64,000 nt of DNA, from NCBI GenBank assembly GCA_029237695.1, contig JAQRGA010000053.1:248001-312000 (forward strand), in the 5' to 3' direction. Within the stretch, counting starts at the first letter, position 1, and every line of letters begins with the position of its first letter. The notes under the pieces were generated by a model, which made no database searches, had not been told where the DNA came from, and saw nothing but the letters and a program-made list of their open reading frames with translations. Of this stretch, positions 54,592-64,000 are shown in pieces. A program made the position numbers and the translations under genes. Source of the DNA: Conchocele bisecta. Its lineage: Eukaryota > Mollusca > Bivalvia > Lucinida > Thyasiridae.

Positions 54592-55143
54592 TTGTTTCTT
54601 CTAGGTAGGAGAAAGATTTTGCTTATCTCAGATTCTATCGCCAAACACGTTCACGGGGTGGATTCTCTTGAAGTACGACCGTTTCCGGGAAAAACAACTG
54701 GAGGGTTAGTGAATGAGATCGTTAAGAATTCGTCTTTACGAGCTGACATTTGGGCTTCTGATTACGTCATTTTGCATGTAGGAACTAACGACATTTATAA
54801 GCTGACAACAGAAGCCTTTCCAGCAGCCATAAACAATTTGTTTGCAGCGGTTAAACAAGTTAAGCAAACAATTAGACTCCTATTCTCTGCCATTATTCCA
54901 AGACCAGTGGATTATTCTTCATCGAGGCATTTAGTAGAACAGGCAAACATGAAAATTAAGAAGCTGTGTAAATACAGAAAAATTCCATTCTTAAAAACAT
55001 TCAAACCTTTCAAGGGTCATGACGGCCACCCTCACAGGCATATGTTTGCGGTTAGGGATGGCGGTCTTCACCTTAATACAGAAGGGTCGAGAATATTAAG
55101 TAATTACTATTTACAGGTGGTTAAAGGGTTAAGGAACACATAA
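54592..55143 (+). CDS. SGNH-hydrolase-type ORF of the Ngaro element, intact
   Basis: 183 codons without a break. Block I is ILLISDSIAKHVHG (the catalytic serine in a SDS context instead of GDS), the third block is LHVGTNDIYKL (G-T-N-D, oxyanion asparagine), and block V is RDGGLHLNTEGSRIL (D..H, with L-N). The four SGNH residues are thus all present; the protein is short, as in transposon-borne versions. Related hydrolase ORFs are known downstream of the recombinase in some Ngaro elements, where the substrate is unknown. It starts 8 bp after the recombinase stop (possible ATG 54592). No signal peptide is evident. Its survival in an otherwise broken element is notable. Confidence 0.8.
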   Translation: MFLLGRRKILLISDSIAKHVHGVDSLEVRPFPGKTTGGLVNEIVKNSSLRADIWASDYVILHVGTNDIYKLTTEAFPAAINNLFAAVKQVKQTIRLLFSAIIPRPVDYSSSRHLVEQANMKIKKLCKYRKIPFLKTFKPFKGHDGHPHRHMFAVRDGGLHLNTEGSRILSNYYLQVVKGLRNT

Positions 55144-55211
55144 TGTTGGTTAACTTGCATTACATCATTTGTCTTGTTGCTACTATAATATTCACTTTAA
55201 GGTGGTACATA

Positions 55212-55445
55212 TATGTGGCTGGGGGATGAGGCTTGGGGTATTTAGGGCCAAGGTAGTTCTTACACGAATAGCACTCTCCTTTAACTTGTTAATGATCTAT
55301 TTTGCGTGTTAGGAGCATGAAGATTGTTTCATTGATGGAATGAGGATTGGTGCAGATTCGCTTCATACTGTGCGCATGCACAGGCTGATAGGGATCTACA
55401 TTGATGACATAGCCCTTCGGTCTCATCTCTCCTGTTAGAGCCATA
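55212..55445. mobile_element. MITE-A inserted in the Ngaro element
   Basis: From 'tatgtggctgggggatgagg' to 'tcatctctcctgttagagcc', diverged but with the 'gtttcattgatggaatgagg' block. Lies between the hydrolase ORF and B1. Confidence 0.55.
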
Positions 55446-56070
55446 TATTGATAGCATATTATAGTAACATAAACATGTATGTATCATTTTTTTAATACTG
55501 TTCTAATTGTTGTGGTTTGTTCTTTTGAACAGTTTGTGCTGTCCTGCCTTTCTTCCTTTCCAGGAGGATTCAGTCTCACGTCGTGTTACTCCCTCGAGTG
55601 GAACGCTAATGTTTTGAGCGGATCAGGCTCAATTCAGTTCTAGGTGGTAAGGAAGTTTGGGCAGGAGAACACGGGCCGTATCATGTAAGTTTGAACATGG
55701 CTATTGTAACATGCATTTTCATTACTATCGGTGCAATTCATTTTATCATCTCATTTCATACACTCTATATCCTTGATATCTTTTTACATATTGCCATCTT
55801 GCCTTTCTGGGACTATCCGTTTTGAGATCAACATCCTGTTGATGTTACTATTCATTTTGTTGGGACATTGTCCAATTGAATGGTAATTATTGCAGAAGCC
55901 GGTTATATGCATTATTGTACGGGCAGTTTGGGTCTATACTGGTCATACAAGTTAAGGTCAGTTTTCCTCATTTATTTCTACAGATATGTGCCTTCATATC
56001 ATTTAGGTCATTTCATCTGTTCGCACAGTTTTCATTGTTCTGCTTTATTATATTGGGGGGCCTTTGGCTT

Positions 56071-56249
56071 GGCGGCTGCAGAAAAGTGTTTTTTTGGGTT
56101 TCAGTCGCATAGTTCATTTGGCACATGTTATTTTGTTCAGCATTTTGTTGATACTGAATGACATTTGTTGAAGGAATGTACTTTATCAGCGCTTGTCTTT
56201 GTTGTACTCATGTGTTTCGATTTCTCATTGACTTGCTGAAAAATCATTC
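56071..56249 (+). repeat. Ngaro split repeat B1
   Basis: From 'ggcggctgcagaaaagtg' to 'ctgaaaaatcattc'; matches B2 at 56897-57074. Confidence 0.92.
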
Positions 56250-56319
56250 GCCTAATTATACCGTTTAATTGGTACGTCATTTCTTGTTCATCTCTCCATT
56301 ACAATTCGACTTCAAAGGT

Positions 56320-56717
56320 AATTGGAAGTTTTTTATTGATATAAAATAAAAAAAGTTAATTAATTTGAATATAGAGTTTTAGTGGCTTGTGACCTATTTT
56401 TTTCGTGGTGCGGTACCTTGTATTCAAGGCTGGTTTGTTTTCATTTTATCAGAATTTATTTAATTAATATCTGCTTCTAAATTTGGTAGACGTTGATCTT
56501 ATTTTTGTTAATAAGTGTTATTGTTTTTTGAAATAATAATAATTTAGTAGAAAGATTCCTTGTAACTTAGTTACCATGTTGTTTTGTTTGTTTTTTGCTG
56601 CTGTGCTGTTTTGATTGGTTCTTACGTAGCACGCACCGCAGCTGTTAGATTTCTTATTGCTTTCGGCACAGGTGATTTTTCAGTGTACCAGTCTAGTCAG
56701 ATAATATTTTTCTTCAA
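56320..56717 (+). repeat. Ngaro split repeat A2
   Basis: Copy of A1, placed between B1 and B2 as expected of split direct repeats. Confidence 0.92.
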
Positions 56718-56896
56718 CCCGCCCACCCAAATGCCCTTGAAATGTAATATCGGTTGATATCAATCTGTTCATTAATGCATAACATGTTTCTTTACATGTC
56801 GGAGATAGTGCGGAAGTTACATGTATGAAGAACAAACGGTGTGTTTTTTCTATGTATTGTACTGTTCACGGTAGTGGGTTACGACCTACCGGTGAA

Positions 56897-57074
56897 GGCG
56901 GCTGCATAAAAGTGGTTTTTGGGTTTCAGTCGCATAGTTCATTTGGCACATGTTATTTTGTTCAGCATTTTGTTGATACTGAATGACATTTGTTGAAGGA
57001 ATGTACTTTATCAGCGCTTGTCTTTGTTGTACTCATGTGTTTCGATTTCTCATTGACTTGCTGAAAAATCATTC
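56897..57074 (+). repeat. Ngaro split repeat B2 (3' end of the element)
   Basis: Copy of B1. Similarity ends at 'aaaatcattc', after which B1 and B2 differ, which fixes the 3' border. Confidence 0.9.
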
Positions 57075-57482
57075 ATGAAATACCAAGATGTATTTTCTTA
57101 GAAAATAAGAAAAAATATGCTATATTTCTGGTCTGTTTATTGTTTTCTGCAGCATGATAAAGGTACCATAAAATTGGTATTGCTTTTTGATACTCGCTAC
57201 TTCTGATTTCAATTGGGTTTTTGGCAATTTAATTGGATATTTACGCAAATATGCAGCTTATCTGGAGCTCTGGATATAAGTTTACCATGTAGGTTAGGAG
57301 AGGAGTTTGAATTCTAAAATTTGATGTCGGAGGAATTCCTACCAATTTAGAGCCACAATTGATTTGACTGCGAGTGTTAATGTCTTACGATGTCGCGTTT
57401 ATCAGATGAGGCCAGGAAATGCGTAGGTATTCCAAGGCTTGCTGAATAATTCTTACTTGTTCAATGTAGAGCCTGCTCAGCT

Positions 57483-57672
57483 CGATATGTCTGTAACTGG
57501 ATAAATGGGGCTTGGGATGGGCTTTGTGACTAGTGTAGCTTCTGATCAAATAGCACACCCATATAGCCTGATCATGATACATATTGCTTGTTAGAAGCAT
57601 GACGAGTGTTTCATTGATAGAATAGCGAACAGTGCAGATCCTGATGATCAGATATTGCGGATGCACAGGATT
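57483..57672. mobile_element. MITE-A copy
   Basis: From 'atgtctgtaactggataaat' to 'gatattgcggatgcacagg'. The 3' terminus is missing; it is followed by 'tacatcggggtgggtggcag', a phrase seen again after the next copy. Confidence 0.6.
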
Positions 57673-57699
57673 ATACATCGGGGTGGGTGGCAGGTGGGA

Positions 57700-57905
57700 G
57701 CATGACTGGCTGGAGACATTTACGGGATTTGTGATCAGTGTAGCTCCTGATCAAATAGCGCACTCCTGTAGCCTTATATCGATCTATGTTACTTTTCAAA
57801 AGCATGACAGGTGTTTCATTGATGGAATGGTGAATGGTGCAGATCCTGATCAGACTGTGCGGATGCACAGGCTGATCTGGATCTACACTAGTCGAAAAGC
57901 TCATA
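57700..57905. mobile_element. MITE-A copy
   Basis: From 'tgactggctggagacattta' to 'acactagtcgaaaagctcat', then 'ccccggtgggtggcaggtgg' as after the previous copy. Confidence 0.6.
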
Positions 57906-57949
57906 ATACCCCGGTGGGTGGCAGGTGGAAGTAAGCGATGGGTAATTTA

Positions 57950-58300
57950 ACGATCGCGGTTCATCCTTACTGGAATCCCGACTGGAGACCTGGTTCAGCC
58001 CTCACATACGTCTTTGGCATTTTGTACATGACAGTTGAATCTGGTTATACCCCTTATAAGATTAATCCTACTGGTATTTGTAATAGGGGAAGGAGCCAAG
58101 TGACTTTGGTGCTGTATAGACCTGGTACCAGGTCCGGTTATTCTAATTTCAGGGCTGAATATATTTTTTCTTGATGTAAATATTCCGTTCTGATGTTGGG
58201 ATTTTCCCCCCAATGCAGCAGGTTAAATGCGGGATCGAACCCGTTGGCCCGGCCTTAAATTACCTTAGCTGTTGATAGCCGTTAAACACCAATATACGAT
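57950..58300 (+). mobile_element. SINE-2, most complete copy
   Basis: Order: 'cgatcgcggttcatccttac', 'cctcacatacgtctttggca', 'ttgtaataggggaaggagcc', 'ctgaatatattttttcttga', 'ccccaatgcagcaggttaaa', 'gatcgaacccgttggcc' and tail 'ttgatagccgttaaacacca'. Other pieces at 15710, 24090, 32395, 33385 and 61020. The tail is also used by SINE-1. No ORF. Confidence 0.6.
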
Positions 58301-59165
58301 ATCTCAATCGGGATTTACACTGGTCGCAACACCCATAAGCCCAATTTGTCCAGTCACGACCACATATCAGTACGATAACTTAGTATTCTGTTTGTCAGGT
58401 AATTATGTTTGTCAGGTAATACTTTAAATTCCTCCTATTTCTATGACGCGTCAGCTGGATTGTAATAAAATTTAGCAGCATAAATTCCTGATACATAAGT
58501 TTGTTATTGGTAAGTTGTATATGTGGTTAATGTAGATACTTTATGAAGACTTGTTACGTTATAACACTTTCAACCGACAACTAACAACTACATATTAGGA
58601 TCCATCAATGAAATGCCTGTCATGCTTCTAACAAGCAAGGCCAAACATAATATATTAATTGTTTCCCCTCCCGCTACCTCCCCACCAAAGTTATCAGAAA
58701 TAAAATAAATTTTGTGTCGTTCGGGTAGGGAAAAATATTGTATTTCTTTTCTATTATCCACTCATGACCAAATTGGTCAGTATATTTGCTCGTGATAATA
58801 ATTGCTCTGTAACCTTTAATAATACAAAATTTGGGCAAATAGAAATGGTATAACGTGTCCCTACCGACCTACCCACACCTATATGACCCGGGTAGTGGGA
58901 GGGGAAACAAACATAGTTTTAATGTTGGCCCAACATATATCGTTATCAGGCTACAGGAGTATGCTATTTGATCAGGAGCTACACTGGTCACAAATCCCAT
59001 AAGCCCCAGTTGTAGGTTCGATCCCCACCCTAGGTAGAACAATACTTTCATAGTATTTCTATCCCACTGGTCGTTTCGGATGAGACTTGAAACCGAGGTC
59101 CAGTCTCTATATGATAATGACCTTAGATGTTGCAGGGACGTTAAACCTATTCACTTTCACTTTCT
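58301..59165. other. non-coding with repeat pieces
   Basis: 58322-58366 and 58915-59005 are MITE-A distal pieces. 59010-59165 is the 3' part of a SINE-1 ('gtaggttcgatccccaccct' to 'gacgttaaacctattcactt'). 58670-58910 has 'cccctcccgctacc' and its partner 'ggtagtgggaggggaaac', a wide inverted pair. Confidence 0.5.
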
Positions 59166-59183
59166 CCAGTCACATCCACATAT

Positions 59184-59392
59184 GAGACACGCCATGCGAT
59201 TTTGTACCTAAGAAATTGTGCGATATCTCATGAAAAATGTTTACAATATTTATGATTTTTTCCCTAAATGATGTCAAAAGATGACAGAATTTTAATAGCA
59301 AATGCAGAATTCACATATCACATTTTCTGTAGATATATTTCATGAAAAATCGCACATGTTCTTAGCTACAAAATCGCATGGCGTGTCTCAGA
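59184..59392. mobile_element. MITE-B, complete, 28 bp before an INTS10 exon
   Basis: Ends 'tgagacacgccatgcgattt' and 'aaaatcgcatggcgtgtctc', near-perfect complements, with 'acctaagaaattgtgcgata' inside. Between it and exon 10 lie only 28 bp. Confidence 0.85.
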
Positions 59393-59420
59393 TCATGCCG
59401 AAACACATAAATATTCACAG

Positions 59421-59603
59421 CGGGCGTGTGAGCTGATCCTGGATGTGATTCAAGTGCTGCCGATCACCACCGCGCCCAGTGACGTGGCCGACACCGACCA
59501 GGACAAGTTCACGTTCGGGTCCGGCCGCCATCTTGTCCTGGTGACGTGTACCGAGTCAGAGATTCTGCCGTACTGTATACAGTTGCTGCTCTCCTGTCTT
59601 AAG
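59421..59603 (+). CDS. INTS10: INTS10 exon 10 of those found
   Basis: Acceptor atattcacag, donor cttaag|gtgagt, 61 codons. It encodes RACELILDVIQVLPITTAPS, then DVADTDQDKFTFGSGRHLVL and VTCTESEILPYCIQLLLSCL K. Human: MTCEKVLDLMCYMVLPIQDG ... FRKGSDLKLLPCTSKAIMPY CLHLMLACFK. The C-E-x-x-L-D start and the (M/L)PYC(L/I)(H/Q)L end are clear. Phase 0 at both ends. Confidence 0.93.
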
Positions 59604-59689
59604 GTGAGTGTACAGACGAGTGGTAAAAAGTATGTGGCCTTTTGTTGGAGCTTCTTGAAGCACACAAATTTATATCAGCAGCAAATATA

Positions 59690-60360
59690 ATATTTCCTTT
59701 AATGAACTGATAATTGTACCCCCACAAACAGAAATTCCCTTCCGCTCTATATCTTCTACATCGATGCATGGATTATCAAATGGCTTGGCACAAATGTTTC
59801 TCATGATGAGAAGGTGTGTCACGATCAATAACCATGCACCTACGTCCAAGGTCAAGGTCACAGTTGAAGGTCAAAGGTCAAACCTATCGAAATAAATTCC
59901 CTTCAGCTCTATATCTTCTACACCGATGCTTGGATTATCAAATGGCTTGGCACAAATGTTTATTTCTCGTGATGAGAGGGTGTGGTCGCGATCAATAATC
60001 CACGCACCTACGTCCAAACAAAGTCAAGGTCAAGGTCACAGTTGAAGGTCAAAGGTCAAACCTATTGAAATTCCCTTCCGCTCTATATCTTCTACATCGA
60101 TGCAGGATTATCAAATGGCTTGGCACAAATGTTTCTCATGATGAGAAGGGTGTGTCGCGATCAATAACCACGCACCTACGTCCAAGGTCAAGGTCACAGT
60201 TGAAGGTCAAACCTATTGCAGGAGGCAGACAGATAAACTGCATAGTTTGTGTACACCAATCCTCTGAAACCGTTCAGTGGATTGATCTGAAACTATACAC
60301 ACTTTTTATGCCGCAACATATTTTTTTTACAAAAATATCATCCTTTTAACTTAGCCATTT
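59690..60360 (+). repeat. tandem units of about 170 bp, three copies (HINE-type core)
   Basis: Units start 'aaattcccttccgctctata' (near 59729, 59895 and 60068) and hold 'atcaaatggcttggcacaaa', 'cctacgtccaaggtcaaggt' and 'cacagttgaaggtcaaaggt'. Then a piece related to the 22.4-kb array ('tgtacaccaatcctctgaaa'). Confidence 0.75.
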
Positions 60361-60472
60361 TTTCTATTTTTATTAAATTGATTCATTGCGTTCTTGACAA
60401 ACTCGGCACAGAGTTTTTAATCAAAATCATATTAATCCATTACTCGTGTAAGATCCTCTATAACTGATGAAT

Positions 60473-60945
60473 GATGGACAATGCCAAGACTTGTTTTCAT
60501 TTTGAAGCAAACTATTCAATAACTGCTGTCTGTTGATGTGATATAGTGTGATATTAATTTACCCAAGTAAAATTTAGAAATACCCAATTTTTTAAGACAT
60601 GATGGAGTGACAATACTCAATTACTAATTCCTTATCAGTAGCCGATTTCATCAAAATTGCAAAGTATACTTATCTAGCAAAGTATACTTTGAGGGAGTAA
60701 TCATTGATTTTTCCGAAATGCATTATTTCATATAGAACTAATGATTGCATATATTTGATGATTAAAACTATGCAGAATTATTATACTGAATGTATTACAT
60801 TATCACAGCCAAAATGGCTGTGATAATGTAATAAATTCAGCATAATAAAAAATAATAAATTTATCATTAAATTGAACATTTCTCCCTCAAAATATATACT
60901 TTGCTAGATAAGTACACTTTGCAATGTTGGTGAAATATGCTACAG
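60473..60945 (-). repeat. inverted-repeat pair, member 2 (contains MITE-D)
   Basis: Opposite-orientation copy of 49795-50269. Its MITE-D centre is 'atcacagccaaaatggctgt'. Together the pair brackets the Ngaro element and INTS10 exon 10. Confidence 0.9.
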
Positions 60946-61019
60946 ATAACCATGCATTAATCCATGGATTGATTGATTTCTTACTTTTCCTAGTGAGCGG
61001 CAGTTTGGGAGCATTCGCA

Positions 61020-61260
61020 GGTTAGTTTAATGATGGGGTTCATCATTACGGGAATCCTGATATCCCTGGTTTGACCCTCAGCTTCCTTGTATGTGAATGT
61101 TGAATCTGGTTATGCCCATTATAAGAGTAGTAGGATTAGTACAAATCCTATTACTTTTAGGGGATGGGGCTAAGTGACTCTGGTGTGGTGAGGACCTGGC
61201 ATCAGATCAGGTTATTCTAATTTTATGGGTATTTTATGTAAATATTCAGTTCAGATTGTG
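61020..61260 (+). mobile_element. SINE-2, 5' two thirds
   Basis: 'ggttagtttaatgatggggt', 'cttccttgtatgtgaatgtt', 'ggggatggggctaagtgact' and 'caggttattctaatttta'. It stops about 40 bp before the last INTS10 exon. Confidence 0.5.
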
Positions 61261-61302
61261 GGAGTGTCATACGACATCAAGCAAACAAACTTACTTTTCC
61301 AG

Positions 61303-61459
61303 CCAAAGAACAGTAACGAGGGGTGTTAACAAAGGTGTGACGGAAGATTTCAAGGTCACGATGGAAAAACAGATCAAACGTTGCCACGAACACACGGAGG
61401 AAATAATTAGGACATTCCTGAAAGACGAAAGAATTCTTATTCTTCAATCTTTATTGTGA
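61303..61459 (+). CDS. INTS10: INTS10 last exon, with stop
   Basis: Acceptor ttacttttccag. It encodes QRTVTRGVNKGVTEDFKVTM then EKQIKRCHEHTEEIIRTFLK and DERILILQSLL, then TGA (61457-61459). Human ends [20 protein letters not shown] then [20 protein letters not shown] and NEKILLLQTLT. The exon begins with one base finishing a codon, so its upstream partner must end in phase 2. Exon 10 ends in phase 0, hence at least one exon is missing between them. Confidence 0.95.
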
Positions 61460-61460
61460 C

Positions 61461-61466
61461 AATAAA
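61461..61466 (+). terminator. INTS10: poly(A) signal AATAAA of INTS10
   Basis: AATAAA begins two bases after the stop codon, an unusually short distance; the transcript would have almost no 3' UTR if this signal is used. No other canonical signal was looked for beyond 61.6 kb. Confidence 0.55.
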
Positions 61467-61797
61467 ATGATATTAAATGAAATTTGTTGGTTTTACAGGA
61501 ATAGGTTGATAGTATATTGTTACATGACTGCCTTTGACACTGCTCACAGCCATGTTCAGAAGTACGCCGCGTGCTGTTTGACAATGGCTGTAGACAATGC
61601 TCATTTCAGGGCCAAGCCAACACCTACGTAATGCATGTGTCTCATGACGTTACTAGAACGTGTGGTTATTTCACCAGACCAGCTCACAACGTTCGCACTG
61701 AAATTTTGAAATTGATGCGTAGGATGGGGTACCTGCATCATTTATGTGTAAAACAGCTGTTTGATTGTAACGGGTTATCAAAGTACCGAAAGTACTG

Positions 61798-61885
61798 CAT
61801 ATATCGATGGTCAAGTAACATAAGGTCGTAACTGCTATGCTAAAGCATAGCACTTACGACCTTATGTTACTAGACCATCGATATG
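61798..61885. repeat. hairpin, arms about 42 bp
   Basis: Arms 'cgatggtcaagtaacataag' onward and complement, loop 'taaa' region at 61842. Downstream of INTS10. Confidence 0.88.
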
Positions 61886-61934
61886 CTCAAATTACACAAT
61901 ATTTCCGACAGAAATGTAACAATAATCATGTAAT

Positions 61935-62050
61935 GATGTCCAGCCGTGAGTAAACGTTTGCCGTGGCACTCGGGAACTGTTTGAACCTACGGCCTTTGGG
62001 TTCAAACCGTTCCCTCGTGCCACGGCAAACGATTACCCACGACTGGACAT
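61935..62050. repeat. hairpin, arms about 55 bp
   Basis: Arms 'atgtccagccgtgagtaaac' / 'gattacccacgactggacat' and 'ttgccgtggcac' / 'gtgccacggcaa', meeting near 'acggcctttggg'. Confidence 0.88.
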
Positions 62051-63625
62051 GGTGAACCTTATAATGTTGAACATTGGACTTCAATATCAATGGTTGTTGG
62101 TTCAATCCAACTTTAGTATTTATTTTTTGATGTGCAATAATCATACTTTATAATCTGTCGAAAATATTATTTAATTAGTAAAAATAATTAAAAAATATCA
62201 TGCCTCATTTGCATATGAAAATAGCCTGATACCACCGCGAATCAGTAAAATAAATATTACTAAATGATTATACCTGTATAGCGGGCACTTGTAATTTTTA
62301 GAACTGGTGGAATAGTGACACTATTATATATTTATTTAATTCCTATAAAGAACATTTTGTGCCTACTTAGTGGGCATGTACCTTTAACGCCTGTATATGG
62401 TCTTTCCTGTTGAGACGATGTAAATCCCAAACCAGTCGATTAATCCATTTTCCTTCTCAGTCACATCAATGCATATGGACTAAGAATGGGAATTTATGCT
62501 CCTTCAAATGTTACACAATTAAACATCCTTAACCCTTTCAACCCTAAGTAACTGAATGGGCTGCGATATGTTCGTTTTGCAACCAATCCAATCATCGCAA
62601 AATGATTTTCAGACTATTCCATTTATAAAAAGGGGGTATTTGTTGTTCTCAAAATATGAAAATTACTTTCAAACAGTTCAGATCCTGATGAGACGGCTCG
62701 TAACGAGCCGGCTCATCTGGATCTGCACTGTTTGCATAAACCGATATAGCGGGCTTTCGGGTTCAAAGGGTTAACCCTTAAACTGCTGAATTAAATTTTG
62801 TCGTCTATCGGATTGACCTCCAACTTCATATACTTTCTTACCATATTTTTATTCCATACCACATTCATGCGGCCTGGTCAAGGTCAAATAACTTAGAAAT
62901 ATTTGCATTAAAGTTTTCGGGTACCCATTGTTTCTGCAACTTCAAGTGGGATCGACTTCAAACTTGATATAACGTTAAAGTTGTTTAAATATTTGCATTA
63001 AAGGTCACATTACAAACTATCACTTATTTTCTTCAAAACGCGCTAAAAACAACAACGGCGACCCTAATAACCGATTTCCGGTTCATTTGTATTTTTCGTG
63101 CTATTGAGATTTCTCATATCGCACCTTATCAGACACCTATACAGAGCCATGCAATGAATTGGTCATCGATTATCTCTCCTGTTACTGCGACCTACTGGCG
63201 CGAGATGGCGCTGTAAAAGTAACCGCTATGACGTAGCAGTAGAACAGCTTACCTGATTGGTGGATGAATTTTTCTTATATAATATCGTTTGGATTTACGG
63301 ACATCATGTTGCATACTTTCTTCGCTTTTGTCGTTTAATATATACGTTAATCGTTATTCTTCGCCTAGTTATACTTATTTATACGTTGGTTGCTATCGTT
63401 GGCGACGATTATCAAATGATTATCAAATAAATAGAAGTCGGTTGTAATTCATTGTCAAACAGACAGCAGAGCCAGAATCAGAAAAAATGTGAAATTAAAT
63501 GTTATATTTCTATATTTTTTTTTACAAAATGCTAATCTCCAACATTTCGTAAATTGATTCTGCAATGCTTTGCAGAATATTACTTCAGCATACTTGTGCT
63601 TTGACAATTTCGAGTTGAAATAATC
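62051..63625. other. non-coding, nothing gene-like
   Basis: No supported exon. 62640-62720 contains 'cagatcctgatgagacggct' and 'agccggctcatctggatctg', an inverted pair also seen near 33005 and 34545. 62830-63000 has HINE-like phrases. Confidence 0.4.
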
Positions 63626-63935
63626 AGTGACCCGCGTGTGTAGCTATGTTCAAACGGATGCCGCCGGAGGTCATTAATAGCAAACAACTTATCCGATGAT
63701 TTGACCGCAGGCAAATAGGGAAGTGGATCTTGGGACAGGTGTATTCTGAATTCAATGACGCCACACATATTATATGCTGATTGGTTGAATCCATTTTGTT
63801 TATCTGTCCTAGTCATTGACTGACGTGTGAAGCTACGTTCAAACGGATGTCAACAATAATGCGGCAGGTGTATATTGAATTCGCGAGGCCACACCTATGC
63901 CAAGCTGATTGGTTGAGTCCAATTTGACAGAAATG
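63626..63935 (+). repeat. imperfect direct repeat, two units about 195 bp apart
   Basis: 'gctatgttcaaacggatg', 'caggtgtattctgaattcaa', 'gccacac' and 'gctgattggttga' at 63640-63790 recur in order at 63832-63915. Purpose unknown; could be a MITE pair. Confidence 0.6.
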
Positions 63936-64000
63936 GTAGAATAGATACACTGTGCACATCAGGGTGCTTTCTACAGTTCCGAAAATCCAATCTTGATGTG

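Larger units (their letters stand above)
50275..57074 (+). mobile_element. Ngaro-type tyrosine-recombinase retrotransposon, about 6.8 kb
   Basis: Order: A1 (50275-50669), gag-like region, reverse transcriptase, RNase H, tyrosine recombinase, SGNH hydrolase, B1 (56071-56249), A2 (56320-56717), B2 (56897-57074). A1=A2 and B1=B2 give the split direct repeats by which Ngaro elements are known; Ngaro uses a tyrosine recombinase instead of an integrase and makes no target duplication. RT and gag frames are broken in several places, the SGNH frame is not. A MITE-A has inserted downstream of the hydrolase (55212-55445). The whole element lies in the INTS10 intron between exons 9 and 10, in sense orientation. 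Confidence 0.9.
37173..61459 (+). other. INTS10: INTS10 gene locus (Integrator complex subunit 10), eleven exons found
   Basis: Eleven exons on the plus strand follow human INTS10 in order, from the VQCEMLLKV region to the final LLLQTLT. INTS10 is a helical-repeat subunit of the nuclear Integrator complex, which cleaves snRNA 3' ends and attenuates paused RNA polymerase II; it sits in the module with INTS13 and INTS14. Introns range from 0.5 to 9.7 kb and hold almost all classes of repeat in the window, including a Ngaro retrotransposon in the largest. Not found: about 110 N-terminal residues, about 18 residues after exon 1, and about 80 residues before the last exon. Exon 4 has a one-base frameshift. 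Elsewhere splice phases agree at every checked junction, which makes a processed or random hit impossible. Confidence 0.9.

Noticed and set aside
57938..58174. 78-codon ORF
   Set aside because: Lies entirely within the SINE-2 copy; no family resemblance.
61303..61459. FANCD2 C-terminus as the identity of the 37-61 kb gene
   Set aside because: Some helices look alike, but ordered matches of ten exons, including TVTRG.(N/T)KGV.EDF, fit INTS10 and not FANCD2.

Overview
The window is eukaryotic, intron-rich, AT-rich and packed with repeats. Exons are short (39 to 183 bp) and have GT/AG borders, and introns run from hundreds of bases to almost 10 kb. The repeat set (Helentron-associated 'pearl/HINE-like' elements with tandem cores, a Ngaro retrotransposon, many short inverted-repeat MITEs, tRNA-derived SINEs) fits a marine lophotrochozoan, most likely a bivalve mollusc. 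The organism is inferred; no marker gene proves it.

Host gene content, by coordinate. (1) 2.0-2.14 kb, minus strand: a truncated forkhead-domain fragment. (2) 3.44-3.68 kb: one exon of an ectonucleoside triphosphate diphosphohydrolase (apyrase family), with a reading-frame break. (3) 8.9-20.3 kb: exons for the coiled-coil stalk of a KIF4-type chromokinesin. They lie in the wrong order for one gene: a frameshifted exon copy and the exon that should follow it come first, then four in-frame exons ending in an intact copy of the first. This is a partial tandem duplication or a haplotype misjoin. (4) 37.2-61.5 kb: eleven exons of Integrator complex subunit 10 (INTS10), ending in the true stop and a poly(A) signal. 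Splice phases agree across most junctions, but the N-terminal exons and a block before the last exon were not found, and one exon has a one-base frameshift.

Mobile DNA fills the rest. A 5.9-kb foldback-like transposon (9621-15517) has long terminal inverted repeats built from dozens of copies of a CTCGCGTG-type motif, and its pre-insertion site survives in the duplicated copy at 20.86 kb. A 1.7-kb TA-flanked element (33925-35639) with a different motif array is nested in a Helentron-like element. Two arrays of a 28-bp minisatellite (about 45 and 115 copies) sit in a duplicated 2-3 kb block at 24.7-31.0 kb. A 6.8-kb Ngaro retrotransposon (50275-57074) shows the A1-ORFs-B1-A2-B2 split repeats, RT, RNase H, tyrosine recombinase and an intact SGNH-hydrolase ORF. 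A hammerhead-ribozyme-like core lies on the minus strand at 7.60-7.64 kb.

Nothing here looks bacterial or operonic. The most interesting signals are the motif-array foldback element, the ribozyme core, the captured empty sites, and MITE insertions lying almost on INTS10 splice sites. Several one- or two-base frameshifts in conserved exons, and a noisy first minisatellite array, also raise the possibility of consensus errors.
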